From assembly GCF_000024965.1 (NCBI RefSeq), contig NC_013530.1, positions 2,666,001 to 2,730,000 of the forward strand: a stretch of DNA of 64,000 nucleotides, written 5' to 3'. The notes beneath the pieces are model-generated. The model was not told the DNA's origin, did not search any database, and saw only the letters and a list, made by a program, of their open reading frames with translations. Numbering within the stretch: position 1 is the stretch's first letter; every line of letters starts with the position of its first letter. The position numbers and the translations under genes are program-made. Positions 1 through 14,838 of this stretch are shown piece after piece. The stretch comes from Xylanimonas cellulosilytica DSM 15894 (GTDB lineage: Bacteria; Actinomycetota; Actinomycetes; Actinomycetales; Cellulomonadaceae).

Positions 1-1293
<1,293 letters not shown>

Positions 1294-1340
1294 GGGCTTC
1301 GGGTGACTTGCCTCACTTTTCGGGCGTCAGGCCTGCCCGA

Positions 1341-1351
1341 CGAAACGTTTC
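1341..1351. promoter_or_regulatory. GAAACGTTTC palindrome at the nagA stop codon, upstream of the xylanase
   Basis: The 10-bp palindrome GAAACGTTTC (1342-1351) overlaps the nagA stop codon and lies about 130 bp upstream of the xylanase ATG. The word CGAAACGTTT at 1341-1350 recurs in the gap between the LPMO gene and the sugar ABC operon near 29,920. It resembles LacI-family half-site pairs. Function is inferred. Confidence 0.4.
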
Positions 1352-2546
1352 AGCCGATGTCGGCGCCGCCACGCAGCACTCGCACCGGCCGCAGCGACGC
1401 ATCAGTGACGAGCACGTCGGCGCGCCGCCCGGCCACCAGGCCGCCGACATCGGCGAGGCCCAGCGCACGAGCCGGCACCCACGACGCCGACCGCACCGCA
1501 TCGGCCAGCGGCACACCGGCACCCACCGTCGTCCGGACGACGTCGAGCAGGCGGGACGTGCCGCCCGCGATCGAGCCGCCGTCGGTGAGACGTGCGACGC
1601 CGCCCGCCACCGTCACCGCCATCGGCCCGAGCACGTAGTCGCCGTCGGGCATGCCGGCAGCCGCCATCGCGTCGGTGACCAGCGCGACCCGGTCGGCGCC
1701 CACCATCTCGACCACCGAACGGATGGTCGCCGGGGCCAGGTGGACGCCGTCGGCGACCAGCTCGGCCACCAGGTCGCCGCGGGCGGCGGCCGCCAGGCAC
1801 GCCGCGACCGGCCCCGGCGCCCGGTGGTGCAGCGGCGGCATGCCGTTGAACAGGTGCGTCGCGGTCATCTCCAGGCCGCGCTCGCGCAGCGCCGGGGCGA
1901 CCTGCGCGATGAGCGCGTCGGCCTGCTCCGCGGTGCCCGACGTGTGCCCCAGCGACGGGACCGCGCCTGCGGCGACCAAGGCCTCGGCGGCGCCGCCAGG
2001 CCCTGCGACACCGGGGACCTCGGGCGCCACCGTCATCGATCGCAGGTGCCCGCCCGACGCCGCCACCAGGTCCCGCACCAGTCCCGGCTCTCCGGGGACC
2101 AGATGCTCGGGGCTCTGCGCCCCGCGGCGTTCGTAGGACAGGAACGGCCCCTCGGCGTGGATGCCGGCGATCTCCCCCGCCTCGGCCAGCGCACCCAGCA
2201 GCTCCGCGCGCGCGACGAGCGTCTCGCGGCCCGCCGTCACCAGCGAGGCGAGCATCGTCGTCGTGCCCTGGGACAGGTGCTCGCGCACCGCCGTGCGCAC
2301 CTGCTCGGCGCTGGTGGCGTCCGGGAGGCTCGCTCCCCCGCCCCCGTGGTTGTGGACGTCGACGAGCCCCGGCAGGAGCAGCACGCCCTCGACCGCGTCC
2401 GGCAGCACGGCGAGGGGGGCCGACGACGCCGCACCCGCGTACGTGATGCGGTCGGCTTCCAGGACGAGCACGCCGTCCTCGACGACGACATCGGGCAGCA
2501 CCAGGCGGCCGCGCAGGACGAGGGGGGCGGCGGGAGCGAAGGTCAT
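1350..2546 (-). CDS. nagA: N-acetylglucosamine-6-phosphate deacetylase
   Basis: Cytoplasmic enzyme that removes acetate from GlcNAc-6-phosphate, feeding amino sugars from chitin or cell-wall turnover towards fructose-6-phosphate. The protein has 398 residues, normal for the family. Visible motifs are the metal-site HNHGGGG (about 65-71), HAEGPF (Glu about 132), LGHT (His about 201), THLFNGM (His about 231) and the catalytic Asp in TDAMAAAG (about 292). The ATG at 2546 is preferred over an in-frame GTG at 2564 because AGGATGG precedes it. No nagB neighbour is present. The SDR gene lies 52 bp upstream in the same direction. Confidence 0.93.
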   Translation of the reverse strand: MTFAPAAPLVLRGRLVLPDVVVEDGVLVLEADRITYAGAASSAPLAVLPDAVEGVLLLPGLVDVHNHGGGGASLPDATSAEQVRTAVREHLSQGTTTMLASLVTAGRETLVARAELLGALAEAGEIAGIHAEGPFLSYERRGAQSPEHLVPGEPGLVRDLVAASGGHLRSMTVAPEVPGVAGPGGAAEALVAAGAVPSLGHTSGTAEQADALIAQVAPALRERGLEMTATHLFNGMPPLHHRAPGPVAACLAAAARGDLVAELVADGVHLAPATIRSVVEMVGADRVALVTDAMAAAGMPDGDYVLGPMAVTVAGGVARLTDGGSIAGGTSRLLDVVRTTVGAGVPLADAVRSASWVPARALGLADVGGLVAGRRADVLVTDASLRPVRVLRGGADIG

Positions 2547-2598
2547 GCAGCCATCCTGGCGCACGCGGGCGTCACCAGGTCCGCCCGACGGCGCTGGT

Positions 2599-3528
2599 CT
2601 ACACGCGAGGCACCCGCACCTGCGTCCCCGCGAGGTCCTCGAGCCCGGCCCAGACCCTGTCCGCGACGTCCGGGCTCGGCGCGCTCGTGTGCGGCGAGGG
2701 CGTCAGGCGGACCGGAGGCCCGGCGACCTTCCTGGGCCCGTAGAGCTGGCCGCCGACCACGTCCGGGTCCGCGAGCGCGCGCACCCCCGACCAGGCGGCC
2801 GCGTCCTTCCCCTGCGCCCACGGCGTGAACGGGTTGCGTCGGGAGGGGACGGTGGCGTCCCGGATCCCCGGGCGGTGCGGGGTCTTGGCGTCGACACCGA
2901 CACCCGGCCGCGTGACGACGGAGGTGATCGGGAGGCCGGCGGCGCGGACGCGGCGGTCGAGCTCGTAGGCGAACACCTCGGTGAGGGTCTTCGCCACGAC
3001 GTAGGCGCCGATGCCGGTGCGGGCCGTGGCGCGGGCGTCCGTCACCTTCGTGCGGAACTGCTGGACGAACCCGGTGGACGTGTGGACGATCCTGAGCGGG
3101 CGGTCGCGATCTGCCCGCGTGCGTGCCGAGAGGAGTCCCGCGACGAGCGCCACGTTGGCGACCGTGTGCGCCCCGGTCATCAGGGGCAGACCGTCCTGCG
3201 TCCTCGCCCGGGCGGCGAGGTCCATCGGACCACCGTTCAGGAAGATGCCGTCCAGCCGCGGGAGTGCCGCGAGCTGCTCGGCGCCCTCGCGGACCGAGGC
3301 CAGCGACGTCAGGTCGAAGGCGACGGATCCGGTCACCGCCCGCGGCGCCTGTCCGCGGATCGCGGCCGCGGCGACGCCGATCTTCTGCGCCGACCGGGAC
3401 ACGAGGACCACCTCTGCGCCGGCTGATGCGAGCTGTTCGGCGGCGAAGTAGCCGATACCGCCGGTCGCGCCGGTCACGGCGTAGACGTGACCGGTGAGGT
3501 CGGGCAGACGGATGGGGTCCCAGGTCAT
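2599..3528 (-). CDS. Short-chain dehydrogenase/reductase family oxidoreductase
   Basis: Probable NAD(P)-dependent oxidoreductase of 309 residues, longer than a classical SDR and closer to the retinol-dehydrogenase-like group. The Rossmann motif TGATGGIG is at residues 19-26. A catalytic Ser is in VHTSTG (about 151), and the Tyr-Lys pair is in AYVVAK (176 and 180). The substrate cannot be told. It is divergent from a TetR regulator across an 84-bp gap that carries a long inverted repeat, so it is probably the main target of that repressor. Confidence 0.88.
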   Translation of the reverse strand: MTWDPIRLPDLTGHVYAVTGATGGIGYFAAEQLASAGAEVVLVSRSAQKIGVAAAAIRGQAPRAVTGSVAFDLTSLASVREGAEQLAALPRLDGIFLNGGPMDLAARARTQDGLPLMTGAHTVANVALVAGLLSARTRADRDRPLRIVHTSTGFVQQFRTKVTDARATARTGIGAYVVAKTLTEVFAYELDRRVRAAGLPITSVVTRPGVGVDAKTPHRPGIRDATVPSRRNPFTPWAQGKDAAAWSGVRALADPDVVGGQLYGPRKVAGPPVRLTPSPHTSAPSPDVADRVWAGLEDLAGTQVRVPRV

Positions 3529-3545
3529 GAGCGCCTCCTTGAAGT

Positions 3546-3592
3546 GGATTCTCTATCCGTTTGAGCATATCCCTGAAACGGATGAAGAATCC
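3546..3592. promoter_or_regulatory. Inverted repeat between the SDR and TetR genes, probable TetR operator
   Basis: Two 17-nt arms (3546-3562 and 3576-3592), matching at 15 of 17 positions, flank a 13-nt spacer. The cores are ATCCGTTT and AAACGGAT. The site sits centrally in the 84-bp divergent gap, where a bound TetR dimer (or pair of dimers) could block both promoters. No other repeat is present in the gap. Confidence 0.65.
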
Positions 3593-3612
3593 AGATCGGG
3601 TAGGGTGCTGGT

Positions 3613-4200
3613 ATGCCTACGCTCAGAGCGGACGCAGCGCGCTCACGTGCCAGGATCCTCGACGCCGCACGGCGCCGGCCGATCACCGAGCTGCGGCTCA
3701 ACGACCTGGCCCGTGAGGCGGGCGTCGGGGTCGCCACCGTCTACCGCCACTTCCCGACGGTGACCGCGCTGGTCGAGGCACTCACCCTCGGGGCGCTCGA
3801 GCAGCTCGTCGACGAGGCCCGGGCGGCCGCTGCGGAACCCGATCCGGCCCGCGCGTTCACGCGACTGGTGCGGGAGACGGCCACCCGGCAGCTCGAGCAC
3901 CAGGGCCTCCAGGCCGTGCTGCGCTCGGACGAGATCTCGAGCGCGGCGCGCGGTCTCCGGGACGAGCTGCTCGATCTCGCACAGACGACGCTCACGAATG
4001 CGATCGCTGCGGGAGCCGTTCGCCCTCACCTCTCGTTCGACCAGGTGCAGCGCCTCGTCTGCGGGGTCGAGCACGCCGTGCGACTCGGGGACGGCAGCGA
4101 CCGGGACCAGCTGATCGACGTGGTCGTGTCAGGGCTGACCCTGGCGTCCGGTCAGAAGAGGCGGGACTCCGCGTCGTCGACGCCGCGCATCGCCTCGTAG
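3613..4200 (+). CDS. TetR/AcrR family transcriptional regulator
   Basis: DNA-binding repressor of 195 residues, the usual TetR length. The N-terminal helix-turn-helix is clear ([19 protein letters not shown], about 28-46), and the C-terminal half is the variable ligand-binding helical domain. Start ATG at 3613. It is divergent from the SDR gene and probably autoregulated through the inverted repeat at 3546-3592. The last 49 bp overlap the 3' end of nucS on the opposite strand. The ligand is unknown. Confidence 0.92.
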   Translation: MPTLRADAARSRARILDAARRRPITELRLNDLAREAGVGVATVYRHFPTVTALVEALTLGALEQLVDEARAAAAEPDPARAFTRLVRETATRQLEHQGLQAVLRSDEISSAARGLRDELLDLAQTTLTNAIAAGAVRPHLSFDQVQRLVCGVEHAVRLGDGSDRDQLIDVVVSGLTLASGQKRRDSASSTPRIAS

Positions 4201-4847
4201 TCCAGGACGAGGCAGCCGATGCCGCGGTCGGTCGCCAGGACGCGGGCCTGCGGCTTGATCTCCTGGGCGGCGAAGACGCCGCGCACGGGAGCCAGCAGCG
4301 GGTCCCGGTTGAGCAGGTCCAGATAGCGGGTGAGCTGCTCGACGCCGTCGATGTCACCGCGGCGCTTGATCTCCACGGCTACGTGCCCGCCCTGCGGGGC
4401 ACGGGCCAGGATGTCGACGGGCCCGATGGCGGTCATGTACTCGCGGCGCACCAGCGAATGACCGTCCCCCAGCAGGAGGATCTGCTCGGCGAGCAGCGCC
4501 TGCAGGTGGGCCTCCACGCCGTCCTTGATCAGGCCGGGGTCCACGCCCAGCTCGTGCTCCGAGTCGTGCACGACGTCGTGGAGCTCGATCTCCAGGCGGT
4601 CGTCGGACTTGGCGTGCTGCACCGTCCACACCTGCGTGACCCCACGCGCCGCGGCGTCGTCGTCGGGGGTGGTGGTCTTGAGCGTGCAGGGCGGGCTCAT
4701 CCAGTTGAGCGGCTTGTACGAGCCGCCGTCCGAGTGCAGCAGCACGCTGCCGTCGGCCTTGACCACCAGGAGCCTCGTCGCGAGCGGCAGGTGGGCGTTG
4801 AGGCGGCCCGTGTAGCGGGCCGAGCACGTGGCGACGACGAGGCGCAA
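4152..4847 (-). CDS. nucS: Endonuclease NucS (non-canonical mismatch repair)
   Basis: Mismatch-specific double-strand endonuclease that replaces MutS/MutL in most Actinobacteria. The start is taken as TTG at 4847, giving [16 protein letters not shown], because this matches the conserved N-terminus and GGAG lies six bases upstream. In-frame upstream sequence would add an unlikely Arg/Pro-rich leader. The protein has 231 residues. Nuclease-core residues are Asp145 in GPVDIL and Glu159/Lys161 in VEIKRRG. The C-terminal ESRLF resembles a sliding-clamp-binding tail. Its 3' end overlaps the convergent TetR gene by 49 bp. A DUF2550 gene lies just upstream. Confidence 0.93.
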   Translation of the reverse strand: MRLVVATCSARYTGRLNAHLPLATRLLVVKADGSVLLHSDGGSYKPLNWMSPPCTLKTTTPDDDAAARGVTQVWTVQHAKSDDRLEIELHDVVHDSEHELGVDPGLIKDGVEAHLQALLAEQILLLGDGHSLVRREYMTAIGPVDILARAPQGGHVAVEIKRRGDIDGVEQLTRYLDLLNRDPLLAPVRGVFAAQEIKPQARVLATDRGIGCLVLDYEAMRGVDDAESRLF

Positions 4848-4870
4848 GGGTGTTCTCCGGGTGGGTGGTC

Positions 4871-5290
4871 CTACAGGACGAGGTCGCGCCGCCCTGGCGG
4901 CGCCGCCTCGAGCCACGAGGCGAGCCCAGCGTACGCGGCCGTGGACATCGAGAGCTCGAAGTCCACGTCGTCGTAGCGACAGGTGACCAGGTACTGGTCC
5001 GGCTGGCCGGCCTGGTCGAGCGGCACCCGCCCCGTCACCGTCAGGCGGTCACGCACCCACGTCCGCGCAGGTCGCAGCGACAGCGACCAGCACCGGTACC
5101 ACTCGATCCGCCCGACGGCGTAGTGCGCGACGCCCAGCGTGAACGCCGTCGCCGGGTTGCCGCGCGCCCGCGCGTTGCACGTGAACGAGCCGACGCGTCG
5201 CGACAGGCGGTGGAGCCGCGACGCGCCCGCCGCCACCACGAGCGCGGCGATCAGCAGGATCGCCAGGAGCACCCAGACGGCGGCGGGCAC
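4871..5290 (-). CDS. DUF2550 family membrane protein
   Basis: Protein of 139 residues with one N-terminal transmembrane helix ([18 protein letters not shown], about 6-23) followed by a soluble domain beginning [12 protein letters not shown]. It matches the DUF2550 family, found in Actinobacteria just downstream of the ATP synthase operon, as here. It starts 6 bp after the atpC stop and is probably co-transcribed. Its role is unknown, and proximity is the only link to ATP synthase. Confidence 0.85.
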   Translation of the reverse strand: MPAAVWVLLAILLIAALVVAAGASRLHRLSRRVGSFTCNARARGNPATAFTLGVAHYAVGRIEWYRCWSLSLRPARTWVRDRLTVTGRVPLDQAGQPDQYLVTCRYDDVDFELSMSTAAYAGLASWLEAAPPGRRDLVL

Positions 5291-5296
5291 GCGGCG

Positions 5297-5571
5297 TCAG
5301 CCCTCAGCGCCCGTGACGGGCGAGATCTCGTCCGCCACGACGGTCACGAGGTCGTCGTCGACCGACACGAACCCGCCCGTCACGTGCACCTCGAACGGCT
5401 CGGCGCCGTCCGTGGTGACCCGGACCGTGCCGGCACGCAGCACGGCAAGGATCGGCGTGTGGCCCGACAGGATGCCGATCTGCCCGTCGACGGAGGGCGC
5501 GCTCACGGCACGGGCAGTCCCCGACCAGACCTTGCGGTCCGCCGAGACGAGGTCGACGCTGAGTCCGGCCA

Positions 5572-5572
<1 letters not shown>
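5297..5572 (-). CDS. atpC: ATP synthase epsilon subunit
   Basis: Central-stalk subunit of F1 that couples rotation to catalysis and can inhibit ATP hydrolysis. The 91-residue protein is the short form without the C-terminal helical hairpin, as is common in Actinobacteria. It begins LSVDLVSADRKVWSG and keeps the beta-sandwich motif GQIGILSGHTP. Its start codon overlaps the atpD stop by one base. Last gene of the atp operon proper. Confidence 0.95.
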
Positions 5573-7071
<1,499 letters not shown>

Positions 7072-7097
7072 TCAGTTCAGTGGTCGTCTGGTGGCGG

Positions 7098-7994
7098 TTA
7101 CTTGGCCGCGGCTAGCGCGTCGGCACCCGAGACGATCTCGCTGATCTCCTGGGTGATGTCCGCCTGGCGAGCCTGGTTCGCCAGGCGGGTGTAGTTCCGG
7201 ATGAGGTCCTCGGCGTTGTCCACCGCGGTGTGCATGGCCCGCTGACGCGAGGCCAGCTCCGACGCCGCAGCCTCCAGCAGGAAGCTGAACAGGCGGCTTC
7301 GCACGTAGCGGGGAAGCAGCGCGTCGAGCACGACCTCGACCGAAGGTTCGAAGTCGTACAGCGGCTCGACGTCCTCGTGCTCGACGACGCCTTCGACCAC
7401 CTCGAGCGGGAGCATGCGCACCACGCGCGGGCGCTGCGTGACCATGTTGACGAACTGCGTGTAGACCACGTGCAGCTCGGCCACGCCGCCGTCCTCCGCG
7501 GGGGCGGAGTGGGCGGCGAGCAGAGCGTCGGCGATCTCGTGGGCGACCTCGGCGCTCGGGCTGTCGGAGCCGTAGGACCACTGGCCGCGCAGCTCACGCC
7601 CGCGATACCGGTAGTACGAGATCGCACGGCGGCCGGTCACGAAGAGCTCGGGCTGCTTGCCCTCGCGCTCGAGGCGCTCGAGCAGGCGCTCGGTCTCGCG
7701 GATGATCGCCGCCGAGTACGAGCCCGCCATGCCGCGGTCCGAGGCGACGACGAGCACCGCCACACGGTTCGTGTCGTGGCGCGCCTGGGTCATCGGGTGC
7801 TCGACGTGCGCGTGGGTCGCCACGGCGGACACGGCCCGCGTGATGGCCTGCGCGAACGGCGTCGTCGACGTCGCCCGGTTACGGGCGCGCCCGATGCGGG
7901 AGGCGGCGATGAGCTCCTGCGCGCGGAACATCTTCTTCAGCGACTGCGTCGACTTGATCCGCTGCCTGTAGACGCGCTGCGATCCTCCGGCCAT
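7098..7994 (-). CDS. atpG: ATP synthase gamma subunit
   Basis: Rotary shaft of F1, 298 residues. The N-terminal helix (RVYRQRIKSTQSLKKMFRAQELIAASRI region) and the C-terminal TRLANQARQADITQEI segment are the conserved coiled-coil parts that contact beta. The ASDRGMAGSYS motif lies near residue 81. It sits 3 bp downstream of the atpA stop. Start ATG at 7994. Confidence 0.97.
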   Translation of the reverse strand: MAGGSQRVYRQRIKSTQSLKKMFRAQELIAASRIGRARNRATSTTPFAQAITRAVSAVATHAHVEHPMTQARHDTNRVAVLVVASDRGMAGSYSAAIIRETERLLERLEREGKQPELFVTGRRAISYYRYRGRELRGQWSYGSDSPSAEVAHEIADALLAAHSAPAEDGGVAELHVVYTQFVNMVTQRPRVVRMLPLEVVEGVVEHEDVEPLYDFEPSVEVVLDALLPRYVRSRLFSFLLEAAASELASRQRAMHTAVDNAEDLIRNYTRLANQARQADITQEISEIVSGADALAAAK

Positions 7995-7997
7995 GCG

Positions 7998-9629
<1,632 letters not shown>

Positions 9630-9691
9630 TGCTTGTCTCCTGTCGTGGCCACCGGGTAGGCGGCCGAACGTTCTTCAGTCAGCGGTCGGGG

Positions 9692-10506
9692 TCAGCCGGC
9701 CAGCCGGCGACGGGCGTCGGCCAGGCGGGACAGCACGGTGTTGTCGACGACGTCGGCGCCGACCTGGATGCGGAGCCCGCCCACGACCGTGGGGTCGAGG
9801 GTGACGTAGATCTGGACGACCTGGCCGTACGCCCGCTCGAGCAGCGTAGTGAGCCTCGCGCGCTGGGCCGGCGTCAGGTCGACAGCGCTCGTGACGGTCG
9901 CGACCAGCAGCGAGCGCCGCTCGGCGATCAGGTTGCCGACCATCAGCATCGTGGCGACGAACCGGCGTCCGCGCGGGGCGGTCGTGGCCCGCCGGGCGAG
10001 AGCGACCGTGATCGGGTCGGCCTTGCCCGCGAGCAGGGCGTCGACGACGGCGACGCGGCGCTCGGCCTTCGTCGTCGGGTCGGACAGCACCCGCCGCGCC
10101 TCTCGCTGGCCCTGGAGCGAGCGGGTGATGCGGAACACCTCGTCCTCGACCGCCTCGAGGGCGCCGCGTGCCTCGGCAGAGGCCAGCAGCGCCGACAGCG
10201 CGAGCTGCTCGAGCGCGGCAGGCAGGTCGCGGTCGGCCGACCAGCGGGACTCCGCCAGCGACCGGACCAGCTCGACCACGCGGGGGTCGAAGCCACCCGC
10301 GAGCACCTGCCCGACGACGCCGGACTTGGCTGCGGCCGGCAGGGACGGGTCGGTCAGCGTGCGGCGCAGCGCGGCCGAGGAGTCCAGGGCGTCGACGACG
10401 GCGAAGAGCTCCCCGCCCAGCGCCTGCGCCCGCTCGCCCGCGGCGCGCAGCACCGGCTCGAGGCGGCCCTGGGCTGCCGACAACGACGCTCCGCTCGATC
10501 CGCGCA

Positions 10507-10507
<1 letters not shown>
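9692..10507 (-). CDS. atpH: ATP synthase delta subunit
   Basis: Peripheral-stalk subunit, 271 residues, longer than the roughly 180 residues of E. coli delta but typical of Actinobacteria. The C-terminal signature ERAYGQVVQIYVTLDPTVVGG and the final GLRIQVGADVVDNTVLSRL are recognisable. The first base of its ATG is shared with the stop of atpF. It holds the top of F1 to the b subunit. Confidence 0.95.
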
Positions 10508-12220
<1,713 letters not shown>

Positions 12221-12419
12221 GAGGACTCCCGGGTTTCGAGAGGACCGACGTAGACCACCTCGTGGGTACGCCGTCGGACCAGGCCGTCAAGGATTCGCGG
12301 CACAGCCTACTAGATGATCTGGCGTGGTCCGTCTGCCGAGATGGCGCCGGATGCCCACTATCCCGCGGCTTGTGAAAATTGGCGCACCTGGTCGCCCGGG
12401 GCAACCGCCCCGGGCGGGG
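12221..12419 (-). other. Intergenic region upstream of atpB
   Basis: 199 bp between the atpI-like stop and the proposed atpB start. Apart from the GGGAG ribosome-site candidate at 12226-12230, no clear promoter, hairpin or small gene is seen. It may hold an internal promoter for the structural atp genes. Confidence 0.4.
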
Positions 12420-12878
12420 TCACGGCTGGACGTACGGGACCCGCCCCCGGCCGACCGCCCGGTAGTCGAGCAGGGCCGACCCGATCGCGCCCACGGCGAC
12501 GACGCCGAACAGGACGTACGGGTCGAAGAAGTCGCGTCCGCGCAGCACCGCGAGCACCGCGATCAGGACGATCATCTTGACCACCCAGGCGCCCATGATG
12601 ACGCCGGCCATCGCCGTCGGGCTCGACCCGACCGTCCGCAGCATCGACCAGATCGTCGTGGCGCAGAAGAACCCCGCGAGCAGCACGCCGATGACCGCTC
12701 CCCACACGCCCGCCGTCCCGGCGACCGGCGCGCCGACGGCGATGCCGACGACGGCCAGCCCGCCCAGCAGCAGCGCGGAGGACCGCAGCGCGGTGCGCAG
12801 CATCGCCCGCTCGGGCGCGTCGGGGTCGCGGCCGGGGGCGGGGGTGGCGGCGGGGTCGGGGGTGCTGGCGTCGGTCAT
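12420..12878 (-). CDS. atpI: AtpI-like membrane protein
   Basis: Protein of 152 residues with a Pro/Asp-rich N-terminus and four predicted transmembrane helices (for example SALLLGGLAVVGIAVGAPVA and MAGVIMGAWVVKMIVLIAV). It sits in the position of atpI, immediately before atpB, and its topology fits the AtpI/UncI group that helps assemble the c ring or transport Mg2+. Sequence identity within this group is low, so the name rests mainly on context. Start ATG at 12878, overlapping the wecA-type stop by 4 bp, with GAGGA upstream. Confidence 0.7.
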   Translation of the reverse strand: MTDASTPDPAATPAPGRDPDAPERAMLRTALRSSALLLGGLAVVGIAVGAPVAGTAGVWGAVIGVLLAGFFCATTIWSMLRTVGSSPTAMAGVIMGAWVVKMIVLIAVLAVLRGRDFFDPYVLFGVVAVGAIGSALLDYRAVGRGRVPYVQP

Positions 12879-14074
12879 GGGGTCCGTCCTCGGTTCGGGG
12901 ATGGCGGGATGGTCGGCGGGAGCGATGGTGGAGCGGTCCGTGGCACGGCGGGCATGGTGCCCGTGGCGACGTCGTCGTCGAGGATGCGGCCCCGCGTGCG
13001 CAGCGGGCCGAGCGTCAGCAGCAGCGCGACGACGGCGGCGATCACGGTGCCGATCACGACGTTCTGCCAGGGCCACCGCACCAGGGCCGCCCCCCCGAAC
13101 GCGAACACGGCCGTCCAGACGTAGAGGATGACGACGGCGCGGCGGTGCGAGTGGCCGAGCGCCAGCATCCGGTGGTGCAGGTGCTTGCGATCGGCGTGGA
13201 AGGGCGACTTGCCGCGCGCCAGGCGACGCGCCACCGCCGTCGTCATGTCGATGAACGGCAGCAGCACCACGGCCACCGGCAGCAGCAGCGGCACGAACGC
13301 AGGCACGGCCTCGGGGCCGCTCGTGAGGTCGACGCCCGTCTGGCCGGTCACCGAGATGGTCGCCCCCGCGAGCACCAGCCCCAGCACCATGGAGCCCGAG
13401 TCGCCCATGAAGATGTGCGACGGGAAGAAGTTGTGCGGCAGGAAGCCCAGACACGCCCCGACCAGCACCGCGACGACCAGGGAGGCCAGCGACGAGTAGT
13501 CCTGCGGGCTGGCCTGCTGCGTGAGGCCGTACGTGTACAGGAAGAAGGCCGAACCGCCGATGGCGATGATGCCCGCCGCGAGGCCGTCGAGCCCGTCGGA
13601 CCAGTTCACCGCGTTCATCGTGGCGACGACGACGAAGATCGTGACGATCAACGACAGCCGTGATCCCGGGATGGTCAGCTGCCCCGGGAAGGGCCACATG
13701 ACGAGCTGGACCCCCATGACCGCCATGAAGCCGGCGGCCAGGACCTGCCCCGCGAGCTTGGTCATCCAGTCCAGGTCCCAGATGTCGTCGGCCCAGCCCA
13801 GCAGGGCGACCATGACCGCGGCGCCGACGATGCCCCACACCTCGCGGGTGGCGAAGACGCCGTCGAGGAACGGCATGCGAGACGCCACGAGCACCGCCAC
13901 GACGATGCCCGCCGTGATCGCCAGACCGCCGAGCCTCGGCTTCGGCGTCGTGTGGACGTCACGGGCGCGGACGGCCGTGATGGCGTTCGTGCGGCGGGCC
14001 ACCCAGCGCGCGGCCGGTGTCGTCAGGTAGGTGACGGCGGCGGCGACGAGCAGGAGCAGGATGTAGACCCTCAC
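12875..14074 (-). CDS. Undecaprenyl-phosphate sugar-1-phosphate transferase (WecA/TagO/MraY family)
   Basis: Polytopic membrane enzyme of 399 residues that moves a sugar-1-phosphate (GlcNAc-1-P in the Rfe/WecA/TagO group) from UDP-sugar to undecaprenyl phosphate, starting cell-wall polymer synthesis. Motifs: LLGWADD (Asp96/97), NWSDGLDGLAAG (157-168), GDSGSMVLG (from 224) and HADRKHLHH (293-301), the last typical of WecA/TagO rather than MraY. The GTG start at 14074 overlaps the tsaC stop. About eleven hydrophobic helices and a Pro-rich cytoplasmic tail are seen. Confidence 0.93.
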   Translation of the reverse strand: MRVYILLLLVAAAVTYLTTPAARWVARRTNAITAVRARDVHTTPKPRLGGLAITAGIVVAVLVASRMPFLDGVFATREVWGIVGAAVMVALLGWADDIWDLDWMTKLAGQVLAAGFMAVMGVQLVMWPFPGQLTIPGSRLSLIVTIFVVVATMNAVNWSDGLDGLAAGIIAIGGSAFFLYTYGLTQQASPQDYSSLASLVVAVLVGACLGFLPHNFFPSHIFMGDSGSMVLGLVLAGATISVTGQTGVDLTSGPEAVPAFVPLLLPVAVVLLPFIDMTTAVARRLARGKSPFHADRKHLHHRMLALGHSHRRAVVILYVWTAVFAFGGAALVRWPWQNVVIGTVIAAVVALLLTLGPLRTRGRILDDDVATGTMPAVPRTAPPSLPPTIPPSPNRGRTP

Positions 14075-14781
14075 GCGTCGGCCTCCGGGTCGGCGGGCGG
14101 GGAGGTCGCCGGGGCGTCGTCCTCCGCAGCGAGGGGTTCGATCGCCGGGACGACCTCGCGCAGCGCCTCGACGTCGATCGCGCCGGGGCGGACCACGCGC
14201 GGCGGCGTGACGGTGGCGTCGACGACGGTGGAGCCGCCGCCGGGCACGGGCCCGCCGTCGAGGTAGACGGCGACGGCGTCCCCGAGCTGGGCGCGGGCCG
14301 CGTCGGCGTCGAGCGGGGCGGTCTCCCCCACCCGCTGCGCGCCGGTCACCGCGAGCGGTCCCGTGCGGCGCAGCAGGGCCAGGGCGGCCGGGTGGTCGGG
14401 CATGCGCAGCGCGACGACGCCGCGGTTGTCGCCCAGGTCCCACTGCAGGGAGGGCTGCGCGCGCAGCACGAGCGTGAGCGCGCCGGGCCAGAACGCGTCC
14501 GCGAGCGCCCGGGCGTCGTCGGACACCTCGGTGGCGAGGCCGTCGAGGGTGCGCACGTCGGGCACCAGCACGGGCGGCGGGGTGCGGTCGGCGCGTCCCT
14601 TGGCCGTGCCGATCGCGGCGACGGCGCCGGCGTCGAACGCCTCCGCGGCCACGCCGTAGACGGTGTCGGTGGGCAGCACCACCAGCGCACCGCGGCGGAC
14701 CGCGTTGACGGCCTCGTCGATCGCGGCACCCCAGGTGTTCGGGTCGGTGACGTCGTGGACGACGTCGGGCACGCTGTTCAC
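14071..14781 (-). CDS. tsaC: L-threonylcarbamoyladenylate synthase (TsaC/Sua5/YwlC family)
   Basis: Makes threonylcarbamoyl-AMP for the t6A37 modification of ANN-decoding tRNAs. It has 236 residues. The YrdC fold is clear: the nucleotide/threonine-site motif PTDTVYGVAAEAF (about 37-49), FWPGALTLVL and a C-terminal PSTVVDAT-like GGGSTVVDATV. It lacks the extra Sua5 domain, and the C-terminus is Asp/Pro-rich. It follows prmC, the common actinobacterial order. Confidence 0.94.
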   Translation of the reverse strand: MNSVPDVVHDVTDPNTWGAAIDEAVNAVRRGALVVLPTDTVYGVAAEAFDAGAVAAIGTAKGRADRTPPPVLVPDVRTLDGLATEVSDDARALADAFWPGALTLVLRAQPSLQWDLGDNRGVVALRMPDHPAALALLRRTGPLAVTGAQRVGETAPLDADAARAQLGDAVAVYLDGGPVPGGGSTVVDATVTPPRVVRPGAIDVEALREVVPAIEPLAAEDDAPATSPPADPEADA

Positions 14782-14838
14782 CGGGCGACCGCTCCCTGGG
14801 TCCGAGGGTGCCGGGCGGCGACGATGCTACTCACGGCT

